A DNA stretch of 36,846 nt. It comes from an uncultured Clostridia bacterium (GTDB lineage: Bacteria; Bacillota; Clostridia; Christensenellales; Aristaeellaceae). The DNA lies in contig CALVTQ010000106.1 of NCBI GenBank assembly GCA_944362695.1, forward strand, positions 1-36,846. Direction: 5' to 3'. The stretch's first letter is position 1. Each line of letters opens with the position of its first letter. Below, in pieces: positions 1-7,476 of this stretch. The position numbers and the translations under genes were made by a program. The notes under the pieces were generated by a model. It was not told the DNA's origin, did no database searches, and was given only the letters and a program-made list of their open reading frames with translations.

Positions 1-1
1 G

Positions 2-139
2 TGCCGGGGAAAGGAGAAGGTGAGCGCCGAAATTGCCCTCAGCTTCCTCGCCTATAATCTACGCCGCGCCATCAACCTGTTGGGCGCAGGCGCTCTTGTC
101 GCGCACTTTAACGAAAGAAAACGGAAAAACAGGGGTTGA
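2..139 (+). pseudogene. C-terminal end of an IS1182-like transposase (cut by window edge)
   Basis: The frame starting at base 2 reads 45 residues to a TGA at 137-139. It contains GKEKVSAE, then FLAYNLRRAINLLG, and a basic end. The 'GKEKV..E' followed by 'AYN(L/I)' pattern is how DDE transposases of the IS1182 group (DDE_Tnp_1_6-type) usually finish. Only the last part lies in the window, so it cannot be told whether the element is intact. A bidirectional terminator overlaps the stop, and tRNA-Ser begins less than 100 bases further on, so the element sits beside a tRNA gene. The family call rests on a short tail. Confidence 0.6.
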
Positions 140-155
140 AAGGCCCCCGTTTTTT
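125..155. terminator. Bidirectional terminator after the transposase
   Basis: AAAAAC-a-GGGG, an 8-base loop, then CCCC-c-GTTTTTT. The hairpin has an A-run on one side and a T-run on the other, so it can end transcripts from either strand. It overlaps the transposase stop codon. Confidence 0.6.
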
Positions 156-190
156 GCTTTTTCAGACGTTTTATGTTAAAAATGGACAAC

Positions 191-220
191 AAAAAAGTCT
201 GAAAACCGTTGTTTTCAGAC
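191..220 (-). terminator. Intrinsic terminator of tRNA-Ser
   Basis: A perfect 10-bp stem (GTCTGAAAAC / GTTTTCAGAC, 197-206 and 211-220) has a 4-base loop and is followed on the minus strand by six T (191-196). It lies 6 bases past the tRNA-Ser CCA end. The same TTTTCAGAC half also appears at 159-167, which could reflect an insertion-element end. Confidence 0.85.
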
Positions 221-226
221 AAATTG

Positions 227-317
227 TGGCGGAGAGTTAGGGATTTGAACCCTAGGTGGGGTATCAGCCCACACACGATTTCCAGTCGTGCGCCTTAGAC
301 CACTCAGCCAACTCTCC
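227..317 (-). tRNA. tRNA-Ser (anticodon GGA)
   Basis: This is a 91-nt cloverleaf with a long variable arm, as expected of class II serine tRNAs. The acceptor stem GGAGAGT pairs with ACTCTCC, followed by G and an encoded CCA. The anticodon loop CTGGAAA gives GGA, and the T-arm has GGTTCAAATCC. A consensus promoter lies upstream and a terminator immediately downstream, so it is a single-gene transcription unit. Confidence 0.96.
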
Positions 318-347
318 ATGAAGGCTGCTGCTCAATCAGCGAAACTT

Positions 348-376
348 ATTATACACATTTTCGCGCGGCTTGTCAA
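348..376 (-). promoter_or_regulatory. Consensus sigma-A promoter of tRNA-Ser
   Basis: On the minus strand TTGACA (371-376) is separated by exactly 17 bases from TATAAT (348-353), a full match to consensus at both hexamers. It lies about 30 bases upstream of the tRNA 5' end. Confidence 0.9.
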
Positions 377-426
377 GCATTCCGCGCACATTCGCCGCAA
401 AATAATTTTGCGCACACCCGCCGCGG

Positions 427-455
427 TTTACTTGCGCGCGCGCACGTGTTATAAT
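427..455 (+). promoter_or_regulatory. Probable promoter of the CE2-like esterase
   Basis: TTTACT (427-432), a 17-base spacer, then TATAAT (450-455). The -10 is perfect and the -35 matches at four of six positions. It is 40 bases upstream of the start codon. Confidence 0.65.
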
Positions 456-495
456 CGTTACAGCAATATTGTGCACACAAACGGGAGGTAACGCC

Positions 496-1536
496 ATGAA
501 CGAACTCACTCGCCTCGCCATCCGCGGCATCGAACATATCCGCACGCGCGGGCGCTTTGACCCCGAGCAGAGCGATCTGCCCATGCACTGGACGGCCAGC
601 GGCTTTGATCTTTATCTGAACTGCACCGCGCTGAGCGTGGAGATCGACGCGAAATTCACCGCGCAGACGCCGTGGCTCGTGCTGCAGATCGACGGCGCGA
701 CCGTCAGCCGCATGCCGCTTGAAAACGGCACGCACACCTATGCCCTCGTCTCCGGCCTTGAGACCGACAGGCCGCACGTCTTCTCCGTCCTGCGCGACAC
801 GCAGGCGCTCTCCGGCGGCGAGATCGAGCACGTCATCGCCCGCGCCGTGTATACCGACGGCGAGCCGCTGCCCCTGCCCGCGCACAAACTCAGCATCGAG
901 TGCATCGGCGACAGCCTGACCACCGGCGAGGGCCTCGTCGGCGCGTTCGACGAGCAGAGCTGGCGCACGGCGTGGCTCTCGACCATCGGCGGCTGGCCCG
1001 TGCAGACCGCCAACGCGCTCGATGCCGACCTGTCCGTGTTCAGCCAGAGCGGCTGGGGCGTCTACTGCGAGTGGACCGGCAGCGAGGAGGCCGCCATACC
1101 GCGCATCTACGACCAGATCTGCGCGCACGAAGCCGCCGGACGCAAGCCCTACGACTTCGCCGCGCACCCCGTCGACGCCGTCATCGTCAACCTCGGCACG
1201 AACGACGCCTCCGGCATCCGCAAGCGCGACGAGGCCGACCAGCCCCGCTCCGCCCAGGAGCTCAGCCGCGCCGTCGAGCGCTTCATCCGCCATCTGCGCG
1301 AGGTCTACCCCGACGCGTACATCCTGTGGATCTATGGCATGTGCGGCCACGACCTGATCGACAGCATCCGCAGCGCCGTCGCCCGCGTCCGCCGCACGGA
1401 CAAGCGCGTGGGCTTTGAGACGCTGCCGCCCGCAGGCGAGGGCGAGATCGGCTCGCGCTCCCACCCCGGCGCGCCCAACCACGCCAAGACCGCCCGCATC
1501 GTCGTGCGCCATCTCAAAAAGCACCTCGGTCAGTGA
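496..1536 (+). CDS. SGNH/GDSL hydrolase, CE2-like carbohydrate esterase
   Basis: A 346-residue cytoplasmic protein with no signal peptide. An N-terminal beta-rich region (about 1-130) precedes an SGNH hydrolase domain, the architecture of carbohydrate esterase family 2 (acetyl-xylan/acetyl-sugar deacetylases). The visible blocks are IGDS with nucleophile Ser140, Gly-Thr-Asn-Asp at 234-237 (block III Asn) and Ser-His-Pro with His323 near the end (block V). The ATG at 496 is chosen because GGAGG sits 7 bases upstream; an in-frame ATG at 469 has no such site. It leads a set of three hydrolase genes on the same strand. Removal of acetyl groups from imported oligosaccharides is the likely role, inferred from family; the substrate is unknown. 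Confidence 0.8.
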   Translation: MNELTRLAIRGIEHIRTRGRFDPEQSDLPMHWTASGFDLYLNCTALSVEIDAKFTAQTPWLVLQIDGATVSRMPLENGTHTYALVSGLETDRPHVFSVLRDTQALSGGEIEHVIARAVYTDGEPLPLPAHKLSIECIGDSLTTGEGLVGAFDEQSWRTAWLSTIGGWPVQTANALDADLSVFSQSGWGVYCEWTGSEEAAIPRIYDQICAHEAAGRKPYDFAAHPVDAVIVNLGTNDASGIRKRDEADQPRSAQELSRAVERFIRHLREVYPDAYILWIYGMCGHDLIDSIRSAVARVRRTDKRVGFETLPPAGEGEIGSRSHPGAPNHAKTARIVVRHLKKHLGQ

Positions 1537-1543
1537 TAGACCT

Positions 1544-1572
1544 TTGCATTTTCGACCACAATGTGATATGAT
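1544..1572 (+). promoter_or_regulatory. Promoter for the alpha/beta hydrolase-phospholipase pair
   Basis: TTGCAT (1544-1549), 17 bases, TATGAT (1567-1572), lying in the short gap before the gene at 1600. It suggests that the second and third hydrolases can be transcribed separately from the CE2-like gene. Confidence 0.65.
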
Positions 1573-1599
1573 TTCATAAACATCGAGAGGAAGTCCGTC

Positions 1600-2376
1600 A
1601 TGAATCTGCTCTTTCAGCGCAACATCATCTACGACGCCGCGCACGCGGGCAATTGCCGCATCGACCTTGTGATGTCCGCCAATGTCAAGGCCGCGCCGCT
1701 GCTCATCTGGTTCCACGGCGGCGGTCTGGAGTCCGGCATCCACACGCCGGGCGCCGAGATCGTCGATTTCGCGCAGACCTACGGCATCGCCGTCGCCTCC
1801 TGCGGCTATCGCATGTATCCCGAGGCCAAATATCCCGACTTCGTGGACGACGCCGCCCGTGCCGTCGCGCATCTGCTCAAGGACGCGCGCGCCGATCTCG
1901 CGTTCTCCTCGGTCTGGGTCGGCGGCTCGTCTGCGGGCGCGTATCTGGCGATGATGCTCTGCTTTGATCAAAATCGGCTCGGCGCGCTGGGCGTGGACAA
2001 TGGCCGCATCGCCGGCTGGATCTTTGACGCCGCCCAGCCCACCACGCATTACAACATCCTGCGCGAGCGCGGCGAGGACACGGCCCGCGTGGTGATCGAC
2101 GAGGCCGCCCCGCTCTACTACGTACACGGCAAGCTGTCCGCCGCCGCCAGGCGTCCCATGCTCTTCATCGGCGCGGAGCACGACGTGCCGGGCCGCAACG
2201 AGCAGAACGCCCTGCTGCGCGCCACGCTCCTGAGCCACGGCTACCCCGCCGAAAGCATGGAGAGCGTCATCATGCCGGGCTATAACCACTGCGAATACGA
2301 CGCCGCGCGCGACGAGAACGGCTTCTTCCTCACGCGCCTGTGCGCCGGCTTCATGCGCAGACACACCGCCAAATAA
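1600..2376 (+). CDS. Alpha/beta hydrolase (HSL/carboxylesterase type)
   Basis: A 258-residue soluble alpha/beta hydrolase. The oxyanion motif HGGG is at 39-42, the nucleophile elbow Gly-Ser-Ser-Ala-Gly places the catalytic serine at 111, and a late His230 in the PGYNHCE segment plus Asp195 could complete the triad. This layout fits the hormone-sensitive-lipase-like branch (Abhydrolase_3/BD-FAE type) that hydrolyses small esters. A GAGGAAG ribosome binding site precedes the ATG. It ends 12 bases before the next gene, so the two are probably cotranscribed. The natural substrate cannot be read from the sequence. Confidence 0.8.
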   Translation: MNLLFQRNIIYDAAHAGNCRIDLVMSANVKAAPLLIWFHGGGLESGIHTPGAEIVDFAQTYGIAVASCGYRMYPEAKYPDFVDDAARAVAHLLKDARADLAFSSVWVGGSSAGAYLAMMLCFDQNRLGALGVDNGRIAGWIFDAAQPTTHYNILRERGEDTARVVIDEAAPLYYVHGKLSAAARRPMLFIGAEHDVPGRNEQNALLRATLLSHGYPAESMESVIMPGYNHCEYDAARDENGFFLTRLCAGFMRRHTAK

Positions 2377-2388
2377 GGAGGCATCCCC

Positions 2389-3327
2389 TTGCCCGCATCC
2401 TATGTCCACCAGTCCGTGGCAGCCGACGCCTGCGGTGCGATCTTCGCCGGCGACGCCGAACGCGCGGCGCTTCTGGCCGGCAGCGAAGGCCCTGACCCGC
2501 TGTTCTTCTCGCTCATGCCCGCCAAGGGCGGCCCGCCGTCGCCCAAGGTCGGCTCCATCCTGCACACGCAGCGCACGGACGACTTCATGCTCGCCCTCGC
2601 CGATGCGTGCCGGGGCAGCGCGCTGCTTCGGGCGTACTGCTGCGGATTTTTCACGCACTACGCGACCGACACGACGTTCCACCCGTTCGTCTACGCGCAC
2701 TCGCTGACACCCGATGGCCGCTACTCCGGCAACATCCACTGCACGCTCGAGCATCAGCTCGAGACGCTGCACTACCGCCGTCAGGGGCACGCCTCCGGTC
2801 TGCCCGTGCAGATGGCGGGCTTTGCCGCATTGTCGCCCGCGCAGAAGGACGAAATCGCCGCCGCGCTCGCCGGGGCCATCCGCAAGACCTTCCCCGAGAG
2901 CGCGCTCGCCGATATCCGCGTGCGCCGCAGCTTTGAGGACGCGGTGAAGCTCTGCGGCCTGCTGCGCTCGGAGTCGGGCAGGAAGTTCAACGCGCTGGGC
3001 GCTGTGCTCTCGCCGTTTCATCTCGACGTGCCGCTGCACGCGCACATGATGCCCGCCGAGCCGCCCGCCGCCGACATCGCCAACGACGCGCACGCGGCTT
3101 GGGCGAGCATCTGGAAGCCGGGCGAGACGCGCACCGACGGCTTTTCCGAGCTGTATGCCGACGCCGTCCGCCGCGCGCAGACCCTCGCCGGGGCCGCGCT
3201 GGCCTACATGCACGGCAATCTGACCGAAGGCGAGCTCCGCGCGATGCACGGCGGCCTGTCCTACGATTCCGCGCTCCCGTGGCGGCAGAGCTGCCCAGCC
3301 AAGGATGCGTCCGGCGTCAAGCGTTGA
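2389..3327 (+). CDS. Zinc-dependent phospholipase C-like protein (TTG start)
   Basis: A 312-residue protein of the Zn_dep_PLPC type (PF00882-like). Evidence is an N-terminal ASYVHQSVA segment, GPDPLFF, a HYATDTTFHP motif (metal-ligand pattern H..x..D....H) and a later HCTLEHQLETLH with further candidate ligands. The start is a TTG at 2389, set by an AAGGAGG 8 bases upstream and no suitable ATG. There is no signal peptide, unlike secreted clostridial alpha-toxins. Members of this cytoplasmic branch are common in Clostridia and mostly uncharacterised, so phospholipase activity is not certain. It is the last gene of the hydrolase group; a terminator follows. Confidence 0.78.
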   Translation: MPASYVHQSVAADACGAIFAGDAERAALLAGSEGPDPLFFSLMPAKGGPPSPKVGSILHTQRTDDFMLALADACRGSALLRAYCCGFFTHYATDTTFHPFVYAHSLTPDGRYSGNIHCTLEHQLETLHYRRQGHASGLPVQMAGFAALSPAQKDEIAAALAGAIRKTFPESALADIRVRRSFEDAVKLCGLLRSESGRKFNALGAVLSPFHLDVPLHAHMMPAEPPAADIANDAHAAWASIWKPGETRTDGFSELYADAVRRAQTLAGAALAYMHGNLTEGELRAMHGGLSYDSALPWRQSCPAKDASGVKR

Positions 3328-3377
3328 GCCCCGTCCCATGTAATAAGAAAGAACGCCCGCCAAATGCGAGCGCCCTG

Positions 3378-3407
3378 CCCCGTGTCCCGTGCGGACGCGG
3401 GGTTTTT
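3378..3407 (+). terminator. Terminator after the phospholipase-like gene
   Basis: CCCCGtGTCC pairs with GGACgCGGGG around a short loop and is followed by TTTTT. It lies between convergent genes: the selenium operon ends at 3417 on the other strand. Confidence 0.75.
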
Positions 3408-3416
3408 GTATGCCTT

Positions 3417-4817
3417 TTACGTTCTGCGCACGTACGGCATCCCCTCGCGAAGCGGCGCCATCAGCACGCGGTTTCGCCCGCCGCAGGCCATGTCCGCCGA
3501 CGCATCGAGCACGTAGTCCCGCTCGACCACGCCGGTGACCGTGCGCGCATCGTTTGCCGCCGCGTATTCGATGCCCCCGCCGCCGATGCTGCCCACGATG
3601 CCGCCGTCCGCGACGAGCATCATGCTGCCCACGCCGCGCGGCGTCGAGCCCTCTTTCTGCGTGATCACGCACAGCACGCCCGGCCGCTCGCAGTCCATCA
3701 GCTCCGGCCCGGCGGTCGAGCGCGCGCCCATCTCGCCGATGATCTGCGCGAGTATGCTCACGGCGATCTCGGCGGGCGTCTGCGCGCCGATGGCAAGGCC
3801 GATGGGCATGTGGATGCGGTCGATTTCGCTCTGCGCCACGCCCGATGCGGCGAGGCTCTCGCGCAGGGCCGCGATCTTGCGCCTGCTGCCCATCATGCCG
3901 AGGTAGGCAAAATCCGCGCCGAGCGCCATCCGCACGCAGTTCTCGTCCTGCGCGTGTCCCCGCGTGGCGACGACGCAGCGCATGCCCGGCGAAAACGCGC
4001 GCGGCAGATGCTCAAACGCATCGCAGATCACGCGCACGCCCGTGGGGAACCTCGCAGCGTCGGCGAATTCCGGCCTGTCGTCCCAGACTGTCACGCGCCA
4101 ATCGAGCTGCACGGCCATCGCCGCGAGCGCACGGCCCACATGCCCCGCCCCGCAGATGAGCAGCTCCGGCTGCGGCGCGAACCAGTCGGGATTGAGCCGC
4201 GTCACGTCCGCCTCATGTTCGAGCATCGCGCCGATTGCGCGCTTGTACAGCCCGTCGCACTGTCTCGCCAGCCCGCGCACGCACTTGTCGGGGTACTGTT
4301 TGCGCAGCGGGTCGACGTATCCGCGCGTCACCAGCCTTTGGATGTGTTCGGCGGTCACACGCTCATTCACATCGACGCCGAGCAGCGCCGCCGCGAGCTC
4401 CGGTCTGTGGCAGACGTCGCCAAGCGGCCTGCCCAGCGCGCTCATCCCGACGCACACGACGATCTCCTCCGCGTTGCCAGGGATGACCGGCTCGTGCGCC
4501 ACCGGGCATTTGATGGGCAGCTTGCGCGAGCCGTCCGCCTCGATCAGCACGTCGTCGGCCAGCGCGCACGCACGCTCATATGTATCACGCGAAAGCGGCC
4601 CGAGCTTTTCGCCCGCCGCCTGACCGGCCATCACGACGCAATTCTGCGCAAATGCAGCCTCAATCGCCGCGATATCGTTGCCCACGACCGCACCGTCCAT
4701 GCGCTCGATGTGCGTCGTGGTGCAGATCAGCACGTGCCGCCCCTTCGCCGCCAGCGCATCCGCCAGCGCGAGGATCGTCCCGGTCTTCCCGCCGGAACCG
4801 GCAAACGCCCGAATCAT
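3417..4817 (-). CDS. YqeC-XdhC fusion, Se-dependent Mo-hydroxylase maturation protein
   Basis: A 466-residue fusion. Residues 1 to about 205 are YqeC-like, with a P-loop at 7-12 (GSGGKT) and a TTTHI motif. Residues about 218-360 are the XdhC C-terminal Rossmann domain (LICGAGHVGRAL, GMMGSRRK, IGAQTPAEIAVSI). Residues about 378-466 are the XdhC/CoxI domain (GSTPRGVGS, GSIGGGGIEY, MACGG). The XdhC halves are thus in the reverse of their usual order. XdhC proteins help insert sulfurated or selenated molybdenum cofactor into hydroxylases, and YqeC marks the selenium-dependent version. The start is the ATG at 4817, preceded by GGAGGG and overlapping the upstream stop as ATGA. It is the last gene of the selenium operon. 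Confidence 0.85.
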   Translation of the reverse strand: MIRAFAGSGGKTGTILALADALAAKGRHVLICTTTHIERMDGAVVGNDIAAIEAAFAQNCVVMAGQAAGEKLGPLSRDTYERACALADDVLIEADGSRKLPIKCPVAHEPVIPGNAEEIVVCVGMSALGRPLGDVCHRPELAAALLGVDVNERVTAEHIQRLVTRGYVDPLRKQYPDKCVRGLARQCDGLYKRAIGAMLEHEADVTRLNPDWFAPQPELLICGAGHVGRALAAMAVQLDWRVTVWDDRPEFADAARFPTGVRVICDAFEHLPRAFSPGMRCVVATRGHAQDENCVRMALGADFAYLGMMGSRRKIAALRESLAASGVAQSEIDRIHMPIGLAIGAQTPAEIAVSILAQIIGEMGARSTAGPELMDCERPGVLCVITQKEGSTPRGVGSMMLVADGGIVGSIGGGGIEYAAANDARTVTGVVERDYVLDASADMACGGRNRVLMAPLREGMPYVRRT

Positions 4818-5926
4818 CGCTTTCCCTCCGCAATTTCGCAAACCGCCCGCGCGCATGCGTCCGCGTCGGCGGTCGTGTTGTCCCATCCAAAGCTCAAACG
4901 CACCATCGACGCCGTGCCGAAATGCTCATGCACAAGCGGCGCACAGTGCGCGCCCGCCCGCGCCGCAATGCCGTAATCGTTCGCGAGCACATCGGCGACG
5001 ACCGCGTTGTCGATGTCCTCGACGGTGAAGGACACGATGCCCACGCGCGCCCCGTTTCCGTGATACATGCGCACGCCCTGCGCGCCGCAAATCTGTCTTT
5101 CCACGCGATCCGCCAAAGCGCGCTCATGCGCCGCGATGTTCGCAAGCCCGCGCTGTGCGATGACGCCCTGCGCCGCGAGCAGCGCCGCGATGCCCGGCAC
5201 GTTCTGTGTCCCGGCCTCAAGGCCCTCCGGCAGGTCGCGCGGGTGCTCGTGGTCAAAGGAGCGGATGCCGCTGCCGCCGACCATCAGCGGCGCGATCTCC
5301 ACGCCCTCGCCGACGGCCATGCCGCCCACGCCCTGCACGCCGAGCATGCTCTTGTGGCCCGCAAAGCACAGCACGTCAATGCCGTCCGCTTCCATAGATA
5401 TGGGCAGCACGCCCGCCGTCTGCGCCGCATCGACGATCAGCAGCGCGCCGTGTGCGTGCGCGATTTCGCCCGCCGCGCGGATGTCCAGCACGTCGCCGGT
5501 CACGTTGCTGGCGTGCGTCATGACGACGGCGCAGGTGTTCGGCCTCATCGCCGCCGCGATCTGTTCGGGCGAGCCGTCGGTGATGCTCAGGCTCACGCCC
5601 GTCTTTTCCAATTGATACAGCGGACGCAGCACGCTGTTGTGCTCGTAGAACGTGGTCACGACGTGGTCACCCGGCTTCACCAAGCCGCGGATCGCCGTGT
5701 TGAGGCTCTGCGTCGCGCCGCTCGTGAACACCACGCGCGACGGATCAGCGCAGTCAAAGAAGTCCGCCAACGCGAACCGCGCCTCCAGCACGATCCTCGC
5801 CGCGTCCATCGCCCGCGCATGCGTCCCGCGCCCCGGATTGCCGGGATGCGTCAGGTAATCCGCGACGGCAGCGCGTACCGCCTCCGGCACGACGCCGTTC
5901 GTCGCGGCATAGTCGCAGTAGATCAT
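4814..5926 (-). CDS. Cysteine desulfurase family protein of the Se-cofactor operon (EF2568 type)
   Basis: A 370-residue class V aminotransferase-fold enzyme. Asp166 and Gln169 lie in VDAAQTAG, Lys192 in FAGHKSMLG is the PLP Schiff-base lysine, and Cys328 in AGAHCAPL is the persulfide/selenium-handling cysteine. Its position between yqeB and yqeC-xdhC matches TIGR01977/EF2568-type enzymes, which are found with orphan selD genes and are thought to deliver S or Se to the molybdenum cofactor. Both ends overlap neighbours by ATGA, indicating translational coupling. A general Fe-S assembly role is possible but less likely, because no scaffold gene is nearby. Confidence 0.88.
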   Translation of the reverse strand: MIYCDYAATNGVVPEAVRAAVADYLTHPGNPGRGTHARAMDAARIVLEARFALADFFDCADPSRVVFTSGATQSLNTAIRGLVKPGDHVVTTFYEHNSVLRPLYQLEKTGVSLSITDGSPEQIAAAMRPNTCAVVMTHASNVTGDVLDIRAAGEIAHAHGALLIVDAAQTAGVLPISMEADGIDVLCFAGHKSMLGVQGVGGMAVGEGVEIAPLMVGGSGIRSFDHEHPRDLPEGLEAGTQNVPGIAALLAAQGVIAQRGLANIAAHERALADRVERQICGAQGVRMYHGNGARVGIVSFTVEDIDNAVVADVLANDYGIAARAGAHCAPLVHEHFGTASMVRLSFGWDNTTADADACARAVCEIAEGKR

Positions 5927-6741
5927 TGTGCGCCCTCCCGCAGCGACAGCGCAAGGATCGCCTCGAGCACGCCGCCGCCGATGGCCCGCGCCTTGTCGGA
6001 GATCGTGTAGCAGTTCTGCTTCTCGGCGAGCCTCGGGTCGATGTCGGCGATCTTGAAGCCCTGCGTCACGGGGTATCCGTCGCGGATCAGCCCGCGCAGA
6101 AGCCCGTCGATGGTCGCATACACCGGCACGTCGCCGCTGTCCGTCACCACGCGCGCGATGCGCTGCCCCTTCTTCACTTCGCTCGCCAGCTCCGCCTCGC
6201 AGCGCAGCACGCCCGCCGCCGGGCTGTGGATGACGCGCTCTTTTGCATAGCCCGCGATCACGCCCGGCACGCCCGTGTTCGGTGCGGCGCTGCCCGCATA
6301 GATCACGCGCCCGAGGTTGTGCCCGCGCTGCGTCTCGATCACCGCGTCCACGTCCTCGCCCGCCACAAAGCCCGGGCCGAGCGCGACGGTGATATCGCAC
6401 ATGCCGCGATGCGTGCCGAGGTTGCGCTTGGCGAGGATGGCGTCGACGACAGCCATCGGATGAAGCGCCGCGATGGATGCGCCGGTCTCGTCCACCAGCA
6501 TCGTCACGCCGCCGCTTTTGAGCCGCTCGCGCGCCTCGTCCACGCTGTGAACCAAGACACACTCGATGCCCTCGACAACCGCGCGGCCCTCGTAGACCGC
6601 CTCGGAAAACGCCGCGTTGCGCCGAATGGCCGACGGACGCGCCGCCTCCAGCGACAGCACGCGGAAGCCGCAGCGATGCAGCCGCGCGATCGTGCCGGTC
6701 GCGATGTCGCCGCCGCCGCGCACGATGATGAGCTTGTCCAT
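5923..6741 (-). CDS. yqeB: YqeB, selenium-dependent molybdenum hydroxylase system protein
   Basis: A 272-residue protein. It begins with an NAD(P)-binding-like RGGGDIATGTIARL segment and continues with LVDETG and the DITVALGPGF block typical of the EF2563/YqeB family. YqeB is a marker of bacteria that place a labile selenium in molybdenum hydroxylases such as xanthine dehydrogenase; its exact biochemical step is not established. A GGAGGG site precedes the ATG. The stop overlaps the cysteine desulfurase start, and yedF ends 12 bases upstream, so it is embedded in the operon. Confidence 0.88.
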   Translation of the reverse strand: MDKLIIVRGGGDIATGTIARLHRCGFRVLSLEAARPSAIRRNAAFSEAVYEGRAVVEGIECVLVHSVDEARERLKSGGVTMLVDETGASIAALHPMAVVDAILAKRNLGTHRGMCDITVALGPGFVAGEDVDAVIETQRGHNLGRVIYAGSAAPNTGVPGVIAGYAKERVIHSPAAGVLRCEAELASEVKKGQRIARVVTDSGDVPVYATIDGLLRGLIRDGYPVTQGFKIADIDPRLAEKQNCYTISDKARAIGGGVLEAILALSLREGAQ

Positions 6742-6753
6742 AATCCCTCCGCG

Positions 6754-7383
6754 TTACGGGCGCACGACGATGCTCGCGCGCTCGAGCTTCTCGACGATGT
6801 CATACATGTTGGAGACGCCGCCGACGGCCAGCTTGTCCGTGATGCCGTAGTAATTGAGGCACGTGCCGCAGGTCATGATCGTCACGCCGCGGGCCTCGAG
6901 CTCGCGCAGGTCTGCGAGGCTGTCGCTGCCCTCGCAGGAGAGGAACGCGCCGGAGTTGTAGAGGATGACCGTCGCGGGAAGCTGATCCTGCTTGGTGAGC
7001 GCGAAGATGAACGCCTTCATCAGCGTCTCGCCCAGCTCCGGCGCGCCGCTGCCCATCTGATTCGAGGAAATCGCCACGACAAGGCCCTCGCCGCAGCCGC
7101 AGGAGACGGTCTCGGGCGCGGCCTGCTCGCTCTGCGCGGGCGCGGCGGGCTGGTCGGCATTGCCCGATTTGGTGATCGTCACGGCGAACTCGCGCTCGGC
7201 GCGCTTTTCGGCAGAAAAACCGTGGCCGCGCACGCGCGCGAACTTTTCGAGGTTCTGCACGGCGATCTCGTTGTCCACCAGCACGAGCACCTGCTCGCCC
7301 GGCTGCATGCGGGCGACCTCCTCCTTGGTGTGCACGACCGGCAGCGGGCAGGCCAGCCCGCGTGCATCAACCTGATGATTCAT
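6754..7383 (-). CDS. yedF: YedF, selenium metabolism protein (TusA-DsrE fusion)
   Basis: A 209-residue protein with two domains. Residues 1-70 are TusA/SirA-like, with the active CPLP motif (Cys12). The C-terminal half is DsrE/F-like, starting at GEGLVVAISSNQMGSG and containing the conserved MTCGTCLNYYG segment. This fusion is the selenium-specific YedF family, normally adjacent to selD, and is proposed to carry sulfur or selenium as a per-sulfide or per-selenide. The start is ATG 7383 because GGAGAAA lies just upstream; upstream in-frame codons lack a site. A 93-base gap separates it from selD, longer than the other gaps in the operon. Confidence 0.9.
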   Translation of the reverse strand: MNHQVDARGLACPLPVVHTKEEVARMQPGEQVLVLVDNEIAVQNLEKFARVRGHGFSAEKRAEREFAVTITKSGNADQPAAPAQSEQAAPETVSCGCGEGLVVAISSNQMGSGAPELGETLMKAFIFALTKQDQLPATVILYNSGAFLSCEGSDSLADLRELEARGVTIMTCGTCLNYYGITDKLAVGGVSNMYDIVEKLERASIVVRP

Positions 7384-7476
7384 AACAATTTCTCCTTTTA
7401 TCATCGCATTTTCTCGCGCCGCAAAGCGCATTTTGATTCATTGCAAAATTCCGTTCAGGACGCATACGCCGCCCCG

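Noticed and set aside
373-3672. Long minus-strand open frame across the three hydrolases
   Set aside because: It is antisense to three genes with catalytic motifs, has no ribosome binding site, and its composition is that of a GC-rich shadow.
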